From Microbacteriaceae bacterium (GTDB lineage Bacteria; Actinomycetota; Actinomycetes; Actinomycetales; Microbacteriaceae), in assembly GCA_025463615.1 (NCBI GenBank), contig JAODAU010000218.1, positions 1 to 9,039 on the forward strand: a stretch of DNA of 9,039 nucleotides, given 5' to 3'. Positions 5,671 to 9,039 of the stretch are shown in pieces. The notes beneath the pieces were generated by a model, which was given only the letters and a program-made list of their open reading frames with translations, was not told the origin of the DNA and ran no database searches. Position numbers and translations under genes: made by a program. The first letter of the stretch is position 1, and each line of letters opens with the position of its first letter.

Positions 5671-6114
5671 TCACGCCTCGGCGAGCGCGCCCTTCCACGA
5701 CACGAGACCGCGCACGGTCTCGCTCGGGTCGTCCGCGAGGCGCTCCATCACGTCGGCGGGCACGAAGAAGTTGATGGCGAGGAAGCCGCGCACACGCTCG
5801 GACGGGTCGTCGGCAAGCGACCGCAGCACGTCGCACGGCGCGCTCTCGTTGCGGGCGACGCAGGAGCGCACGCCCTCGTCGGCGTCGCGCGCGAGGGTCT
5901 CCATGAGGTCCTCGGGTGTGTTGTAGCTGCTGGCGACGCTCTCGCGGATCTTCGGGTTGGCGTCTGTGGCGAGCAGGCGCAGGCGGGCGATCTTCGACGC
6001 CGTCACCGGGGGAGTGGAGTGCGCGAGCGCGTCCTCCTCGGGGCTGAGCATGACCGGTCGGTGGTCACGCATCGCCTGCCGCTGCGCGGGGGTGTTGAAA
6101 CGGATGCACGACAT
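5671..6114 (-). CDS. Leucine-rich repeat variant (LRV/HEAT-like) repeat protein
   Basis: The 147-residue protein is built of four units with an exact 26-residue period, starting at L48, L74, L100 and L126. Each follows L-A-x-D-(P/A)-x-x-x-(V/I)-R-x-x-(V/L)-A-x-N/x-x-x-x-P-x-D-(V/L)-(L/M), the LRV pattern of alternating alpha and 3-10 helices that makes a small right-handed superhelix, usually for protein binding. The last unit is truncated at the C-terminus. The N-terminal 47 residues are not repetitive. Only three cysteines are present (3, 85, 94), so the Fe-S cluster of the Azotobacter LRV protein is not expected. It is cytoplasmic with no membrane segment. It lies 16 nt after the DUF1295 gene and ends 2 nt before the S4 gene's chosen start. 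The ATG at 6114 has only GAAGG directly abutting it; internal Met15 or Met22 are alternative starts. Confidence 0.8.
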   Translation of the reverse strand: MSCIRFNTPAQRQAMRDHRPVMLSPEEDALAHSTPPVTASKIARLRLLATDANPKIRESVASSYNTPEDLMETLARDADEGVRSCVARNESAPCDVLRSLADDPSERVRGFLAINFFVPADVMERLADDPSETVRGLVSWKGALAEA

Positions 6115-6120
6115 CCTTCA

Positions 6121-6126
6121 ACGGTA
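6121..6126 (-). promoter_or_regulatory. Candidate -10 box (TACCGT) before the LRV gene
   Basis: On the minus strand TACCGT sits six bases ahead of the LRV protein ATG in the 16-nt gap after DUF1295. It matches TANNNT with leaderless spacing, suggesting an internal promoter. The gap is short enough that simple read-through from DUF1295 is also possible, and no -35 is recognisable, so this is the weakest of the four such boxes. Confidence 0.25.
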
Positions 6127-6130
6127 CCCC

Positions 6131-6952
6131 TCAGGCGGCCGCGCTCTCGGCTGCAGCGCGCCGCGGGAACCACGGGATGATCGGCGAGACGCGCCTCTGG
6201 TACCCGGCGTACTCGGGGTAGCGGCCGAGGCTGATGTTCTCGGTGAAGATCGTCGAGCCGACGAACAGGATGGTGAGCAGGAACGCGCCGGCGATCGTCC
6301 ACTGCAGCACCGATCCGGCGGCCGAGGCGCCCAGGAAGAAGAGCACCCACCACTGCGCCTGCTCGAAGAAGAAGTTGGGGTGACGTGAGAAGCGGAACAG
6401 CCCGGACTGCAGGAACCGCGGGTTAGGCTCGCGCCCGGCCGCGACCTCCGCCCTCTTCCAGGCGTGGAAGTTCCACTGCTGCTGGTCGGCCACGGTCTCG
6501 CCGACGGTGAAGGCCACGAAGAGCACGGTGAGCACGACGTCCAGCGGCCCGAACGGCGTCTGGTTGAGGTAGGCGGTGAAGGCGGGCAGCGCGATGAGCA
6601 CGAGGATCGCGTTCTGGTACAGCACGATGAAGAAGAAGTTGAAGAGCTGGAACTGCCACGGTTTCATCCGCGCGCGCAGTACCGCCCAGCGATAGTCCTC
6701 GACGCCGGAGTAGCCGCCCTTGCGCGCGAAGTTGAAGGTGAGGCGCGCGCCCCAGATCGTCACGATCACCGCCATCACGTCGAGCCGCACGTCGGCCAGC
6801 CCCGCGGATGCCGCGAACACCCACACGTACACCACCGGCACTATCGACCAGATCCGGTCGACCCAGGAGGTGTCTTTGGTGATGAGCGATGCGATCCAGA
6901 CGAAGGCGCAGACCGCGGCCGCGATCCAGAGCACGATGAAGAGGGGAGCCAT
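6131..6952 (-). CDS. DUF1295 family membrane protein (steroid 5-alpha-reductase-like fold)
   Basis: The 273-residue protein is polytopic, with hydrophobic segments at about 4-24, 34-52, 58-72, 104-126, 137-152, 199-212 and 217-236. The conserved blocks are DTSWVDRIWSI (27-37), FARKGGYSGVEDYRW (75-89) and, near the C-terminus, GLFRFSRHPNFFFEQAQWW (184-202) followed by TENISLGRYPEYAGYQRRV (237-255). These are diagnostic of DUF1295, a family related to steroid 5-alpha reductases and isoprenylcysteine methyltransferases. By homology it may reduce a lipid or isoprenoid double bond with NADPH, but no member in actinobacteria has a substrate I can assign. The start at 6952 is the first methionine before the first membrane helix. 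The frame is open upstream across garA on the opposite strand, which I reject. It heads the minus-strand run with the LRV and S4 genes and is divergent from garA. Confidence 0.88.
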   Translation of the reverse strand: MAPLFIVLWIAAAVCAFVWIASLITKDTSWVDRIWSIVPVVYVWVFAASAGLADVRLDVMAVIVTIWGARLTFNFARKGGYSGVEDYRWAVLRARMKPWQFQLFNFFFIVLYQNAILVLIALPAFTAYLNQTPFGPLDVVLTVLFVAFTVGETVADQQQWNFHAWKRAEVAAGREPNPRFLQSGLFRFSRHPNFFFEQAQWWVLFFLGASAAGSVLQWTIAGAFLLTILFVGSTIFTENISLGRYPEYAGYQRRVSPIIPWFPRRAAAESAAA

Positions 6953-6959
6953 GGCTCGA

Positions 6960-6965
6960 AGCCTA
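6960..6965 (-). promoter_or_regulatory. Candidate -10 box (TAGGCT) before the DUF1295 gene
   Basis: TAGGCT on the minus strand lies seven bases before the ATG at 6952 and no purine-rich ribosome binding site is present between them. This fits a leaderless transcript starting at or near the ATG. A matching -35 is not obvious in the GC-rich sequence upstream. Confidence 0.35.
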
Positions 6966-6999
6966 ATCGCCGCACGCCCGGCCGGTGCGGATTCCGGCA

Positions 7000-7028
7000 C
7001 TGGACGAGTCCCGCCGATCGGATACGCT
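7000..7028 (+). promoter_or_regulatory. garA: Candidate promoter of garA-ftsR
   Basis: CTGGAC (7000-7005) and TACGCT (7023-7028) are separated by 17 bp and resemble a housekeeping -35/-10 pair. Initiation near 7035 would give a leader of roughly 20-25 nt that includes the AGGGAGG ribosome binding site (7046-7052). It shares the 105-bp divergent spacer with the DUF1295 gene. Confidence 0.45.
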
Positions 7029-7057
7029 AGGGCGCTAAGGAAGTCAGGGAGGCTCGC

Positions 7058-7549
7058 ATGAACGACACGGAGAGACCGGGTGACGACATAGCGGGCAAGC
7101 CTCAGGAGACCGACACCACCATCCACGACAGCGCCGAATTCCAGGCGCAGCTGGCGGCCCTCAACGGCGAGGTCACGCCCGAGGAGCAGGCGGCGATCGC
7201 CGCGCTTCCGTCCGGGTCGGCCCTCCTCGTCGTGCGCCGCGGGCCGGACGCTGGCTCCCGCTTCCTCCTCGACTCCGACCTCACCACGGTGGGCCGGCAT
7301 CCCGATGCGGACATCTTCCTCGACGACGTGACGGTCTCGCGCCGCCACACCGAGTTCCTGCGCAACGGCACCACGTTCGAGGTGCGCGACCTGGGCAGCC
7401 TCAACGGCACCTACCTCGACGGCGTGCGCATCGACACGGCCCTCCTGCACGAGGGTGCAGAGGTGCAGCTCGGCAAGTTCAGGCTCACCTTCTTCGCATC
7501 ACGACTCGACCTGGCCAACCAGGCGAGTGCGAACCAGGCGAGCAAGTAG
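7058..7549 (+). CDS. garA: FHA domain protein GarA/OdhI, regulator of 2-oxoglutarate metabolism
   Basis: The 163-residue protein matches GarA (Mycobacterium) and OdhI (Corynebacterium) in length and order. A flexible acidic N-terminus carries D-T-T (19-21) where the kinase-targeted E-T-T motif lies. A helical stretch follows, then the FHA domain: GSALLVVRRGPDAGSRFLLD (53-72), GRHPDADIFLDDVTVSRRH (79-97) and SLNGTY (114-119). R80, S94 and N116 are the usual phosphothreonine-binding positions. In its unphosphorylated form the family inhibits 2-oxoglutarate dehydrogenase and adjusts glutamate synthase and glutamate dehydrogenase; phosphorylation by PknB or PknG makes the FHA domain bind its own tail and releases the targets. 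The start has a strong AGGGAGG site. The C-terminus ends in a duplicated NQAS. The following ftsR gene overlaps the stop by one base, so the two are co-translated. Confidence 0.93.
   Translation: MNDTERPGDDIAGKPQETDTTIHDSAEFQAQLAALNGEVTPEEQAAIAALPSGSALLVVRRGPDAGSRFLLDSDLTTVGRHPDADIFLDDVTVSRRHTEFLRNGTTFEVRDLGSLNGTYLDGVRIDTALLHEGAEVQLGKFRLTFFASRLDLANQASANQASK
7517..7542 (+). repeat. Short 11-bp direct repeat at the 3' end of garA
   Basis: AACCAGGCGAG occurs at 7517-7527 and again at 7532-7542, a 15-bp period in frame. It encodes the repeated N-Q-A-S in the unstructured tail of GarA and looks like a recent small duplication extending the C-terminus by five residues. Confidence 0.8.
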
Positions 7550-8265
7550 TGGCACGGTCGTCCTCGGAGCGCTCGGTCGCGCCATCCCGCGGCACAGCGG
7601 ATGCCGCGCTGCTGAGCATCGGGCAGGTGCTCGCCCGCCTCACCAGCGAGTTCCCCGACCTCACGCCGTCGAAGCTGCGGTTCCTTGAGGAGCGCCAGCT
7701 CATCTTCCCGGCGCGCACCGAGTCGGGCTACCGCAAGTTCTCGGCCGCCGACCTCGACCGGCTGCGGTTCGTGCTCACGATGCAGCGCGACCACTACCTG
7801 CCGCTCAAGGTCATCCGGGGCTACCTCGAGGAGCTCGACGCGGGCAAGGAGCCGGAGCTACCCGGCGGCTCCACGGCGCCCGGAGGGTCGATCCTCTCCA
7901 CCGACCGCAAATACAAGCGTGACGAGCTCGTGCGCGAGGCCGGCGCGACCCCGCAGCTGCTCAACGACGCCGTGTCGTCGTCGCTCATCGTGGCCTCCGA
8001 CGTGTTCGGCGACGACGCCCTGGTGGTGCTCCGCTCGCTCGTGGAGCTGCAGCGCTCGGGCATCGAGCCGCGCCACCTGCGCGGTTTCCGGGCGGCCGCG
8101 GAGCGCGAGCTCGGACTGATCGAGAGCGCGCTGATCCCCGTCGCGCGTCGGAAAGATGCGTCGAGCCGGGCCAAGGCGGGGGAACTCGCGCGCGAGATCG
8201 CCGGGCAACTCGAGATCGTGCGTTCGAGCCTGATTCGCTCGGCGCTGACGAGGCTCGACCCGTAA
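7549..8265 (+). CDS. ftsR: MerR family transcriptional regulator FtsR (Rv1828 orthologue)
   Basis: The 238-residue protein has a MerR winged HTH at about 21-95. LLSIGQVLARLTSEFPDLTP (21-40) leads into SKLRFLEERQLIFPARTESG (41-60), YRKFSAADLDRLRFVL (61-76) and RDHYLPLKVIRGYLEELD (80-97). The D-H-Y-L-P-L-K-V-I-R segment and the C-terminal IEPRHLRGFRAAAERE (172-187) are hallmarks of the Rv1828/FtsR group rather than metal-sensing MerR proteins, and no effector-binding cysteines are present. In Corynebacterium glutamicum FtsR activates ftsZ and related division genes; in mycobacteria the orthologue binds its own locus. The GTG at 7549 overlaps the garA stop (TAGTG), which fixes the start by translational coupling. 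A linker rich in Gly, Pro and Ser (98-117) separates the DNA-binding and C-terminal domains. Confidence 0.92.
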   Translation: MARSSSERSVAPSRGTADAALLSIGQVLARLTSEFPDLTPSKLRFLEERQLIFPARTESGYRKFSAADLDRLRFVLTMQRDHYLPLKVIRGYLEELDAGKEPELPGGSTAPGGSILSTDRKYKRDELVREAGATPQLLNDAVSSSLIVASDVFGDDALVVLRSLVELQRSGIEPRHLRGFRAAAERELGLIESALIPVARRKDASSRAKAGELAREIAGQLEIVRSSLIRSALTRLDP

Positions 8266-8401
8266 ACTGATCGAGCGGGCCGACACGCCGATCCGGTTTG
8301 GCGAATGTCGCGGATCATCGTCGGCGCATCGGTAACGTTGGCGAAGTCAAAGTGTCAACCACACCTTGAACGTTAAGGGTGGCCGCAGGAGTGGGAGCGA
8401 A
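8266..8401 (+). promoter_or_regulatory. 136-bp regulatory spacer upstream of the ResR-like gene
   Basis: The spacer is visibly less GC-rich in its second half and carries ordered repeats. TTGGCGAA occurs at 8298-8305 and 8338-8345, exactly 40 bp apart, followed by (T)GTC in both cases. TAACGTT (8333-8339) and AACGTTA (8369-8375) are in inverted orientation. An imperfect dyad CCAC-a-CCTT / AAGGGTGG (8359-8382) has a 7-nt centre and one bulged base. GTCAA is repeated at 8346 and 8354. The dyad lies 20-40 bp before the start codon, where a MerR-type operator might be expected. I could not define the -35/-10 boxes. A 6-bp stem GATCCG/CGGATC (8290-8316) with a 15-nt loop is too loose for a terminator. 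Confidence 0.5.
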
Positions 8402-8950
8402 ATGAACGAGCCAAGCACGCGTAGCGAGGATTCCCGCTACGACCTCGGTCTGCTCTTCACGGACGGCATGCCCGACCTCGACGACGCCGCCGGATACCGC
8501 GGGGCCGTCGCCGCGCGGGCCGCGGGCATCAGCTACCGCCAGCTCGACTACTGGGCGCGCACCGAGTTAGTGGAGCCCACGGTGCGGGGAGCGGCTGGAT
8601 CGGGGTCACAGCGCCTCTACGGTTTCCGCGACATCCTCGTGCTCAAGCTCGTCAAGCGCCTGCTCGACACGGGCATCTCCCTGCAGCAGATCCGCACCGC
8701 CGTCAACCAGCTGCGCGAGGCCGGGGTCAATGACCTCGCCCAGACGACGCTGATGAGTGACGGCGCGAGCGTCTACCTGTGCACGTCCAACGACGAGGTC
8801 ATCGACCTCGTCAGTCGCGGGCAGGGCGTGTTCGGCATCGCCGTCGGGAAGGTGCTGCGCGAGGTGGAGACGTCGCTGGTCGAGCTCGACTCCGAGCGCC
8901 CCGACCTCGCGGACGAGCTCGCGGCGCGCAGGGCCACCCGCGCTTCCTGA
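8402..8950 (+). CDS. MerR family transcriptional regulator, ResR/Rv1830 type
   Basis: The 182-residue protein is an unusual MerR regulator whose HTH begins only after about 30 residues. GYRGAVAARAAGISYRQLDY (31-50) is followed by WARTELVEPTVRGAAGSGSQ (51-70), RLYGFRDILVLKLVKRLLDT (71-90) and GISLQQIRTAVNQLRE (91-106). The C-terminal half contains a LMSDGASVYLCTSNDEVIDL segment (117-136) and QGVFGIAV (141-148), which strongly match Mycobacterium Rv1830 (ResR), linked there to growth recovery and division control. No ligand-binding cysteines of the metal or redox MerR type are apparent; C127 is isolated. I start at the ATG at 8402, served by AGGAG (8388-8392) and GGGAG (8393-8397); the in-frame TTG at 8366 lies in the operator region and is less likely. 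It probably has its own promoter in the preceding spacer. Confidence 0.9.
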   Translation: MNEPSTRSEDSRYDLGLLFTDGMPDLDDAAGYRGAVAARAAGISYRQLDYWARTELVEPTVRGAAGSGSQRLYGFRDILVLKLVKRLLDTGISLQQIRTAVNQLREAGVNDLAQTTLMSDGASVYLCTSNDEVIDLVSRGQGVFGIAVGKVLREVETSLVELDSERPDLADELAARRATRAS

Positions 8951-8965
8951 GCATCAAGCCGGAAC

Positions 8966-9039
8966 CTACGCAGAGACCGCGTACTCGCCGATCTTCGCGG
9001 TGCGCAGCACCCGGTCCAGCAGCAGGTCGAAGTTGTGCG
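8966..9039 (-). CDS. C-terminal end of an unidentified protein (partial)
   Basis: On the minus strand an open frame enters from the right edge and ends with TAG at 8966-8968. The visible tail is 23 residues, HNFDLLLDRVLRTAKIGEYA followed by V-S-A. Third positions are nearly all C or G, which supports real coding. The tail is too short to assign a family. It converges with the ResR-like gene, leaving only 15 bp between the stops and no recognisable terminator. Confidence 0.5.
   Translation of the reverse strand, partial: HNFDLLLDRVLRTAKIGEYAVSA

Noticed and set aside
5672..5674. GTG as the S4 protein start
   Set aside because: It would give a neat GTGA overlap, but the GAGG ribosome site is only one base away, whereas it is 7 nt from the ATG at 5668.
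6131..7450. Long upstream extension of DUF1295 antisense to garA
   Set aside because: The extension reads the garA complement and has no start signal; the protein family begins at the Met at 6952.
8290..8316. GATCCG/CGGATC stem after ftsR as a rho-independent terminator
   Set aside because: Six-base stem with a 15-nt loop and no T-tract.
8330..8358. Minus-strand TTGACA (8353-8358) as an antisense promoter
   Set aside because: The hexamer is perfect but the sequence 17-18 bp downstream (TTACCG/TACCGA) is a poor -10, and no minus-strand gene follows. It more likely belongs to the repeat array.
8366..8401. TTG start extending the ResR-like protein by 12 residues
   Set aside because: It lies in the repeat-bearing regulatory spacer, while the ATG at 8402 has AGGAG/GGGAG sites and fits the family's N-terminus.
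1..9039. Mobile element, prophage, toxin-antitoxin or CRISPR content
   Set aside because: No transposase, integrase, terminal inverted repeats, regularly spaced repeats or toxin-like gene pairs were seen.

Overview
The window is high-GC, densely coded DNA from an actinomycete, most likely a member of the Microbacteriaceae or a close relative. The strongest placement evidence is the GarA (FHA) / FtsR (MerR) / ResR-like (MerR) cluster at the right end, which is characteristic of Actinomycetota, together with an F420-type deazaflavin oxidoreductase. The strong C/G preference at third codon positions and a visible excess of the hexamer GGATGC/GCATCC fit the family-level guess, which remains an inference. 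I see no tRNA, rRNA, CRISPR array, insertion sequence, integrase or phage gene. No gene-free stretch exceeds 300 bases; the largest gaps are 1742-1887 (146 bp) and 8266-8401 (136 bp).

Layout. (1) 1-1454, plus strand: the 3' end of a DinB-fold protein, a DDN-like F420-dependent oxidoreductase and a TetR regulator. (2) 1451-3305: an unassigned 96-residue protein and a VOC (glyoxalase-fold) protein on the minus strand. The VOC gene is divergent from a WYL-domain regulator, and a dyad in their shared 86-bp spacer is a candidate operator. (3) 3308-5202, minus strand: an NCS1 purine/cytosine permease overlapping by 4 nt a yeast-type cytosine deaminase, which together look like a cytosine uptake and salvage operon. 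(4) 5291-6952, minus strand: a DUF1295 membrane protein, a leucine-rich-repeat-variant (LRV) protein and an Hsp15-like S4 RNA-binding protein in one tight run. (5) 7058-8950, plus strand: garA, ftsR and a ResR/Rv1830-type MerR gene. (6) After 8966, the C-terminal end of an unidentified minus-strand gene.

How the genes work together. GarA/OdhI proteins gate 2-oxoglutarate metabolism in response to Ser/Thr kinases, and FtsR and ResR orthologues control growth and division genes, so the right end is a conserved metabolism/division regulatory locus. The permease/deaminase pair would import cytosine and convert it to uracil. The WYL/VOC pair looks like a local regulator with its divergent target.

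Nothing here amounts to a clearly new system. The most useful leads are the organised intergenic sequences (upstream of the ResR-like gene, the structured leader of the 96-residue protein, the WYL/VOC dyad), a recurring TANNNT box 6-7 nt before start codons that suggests leaderless transcripts, and the LRV/S4 gene coupling.
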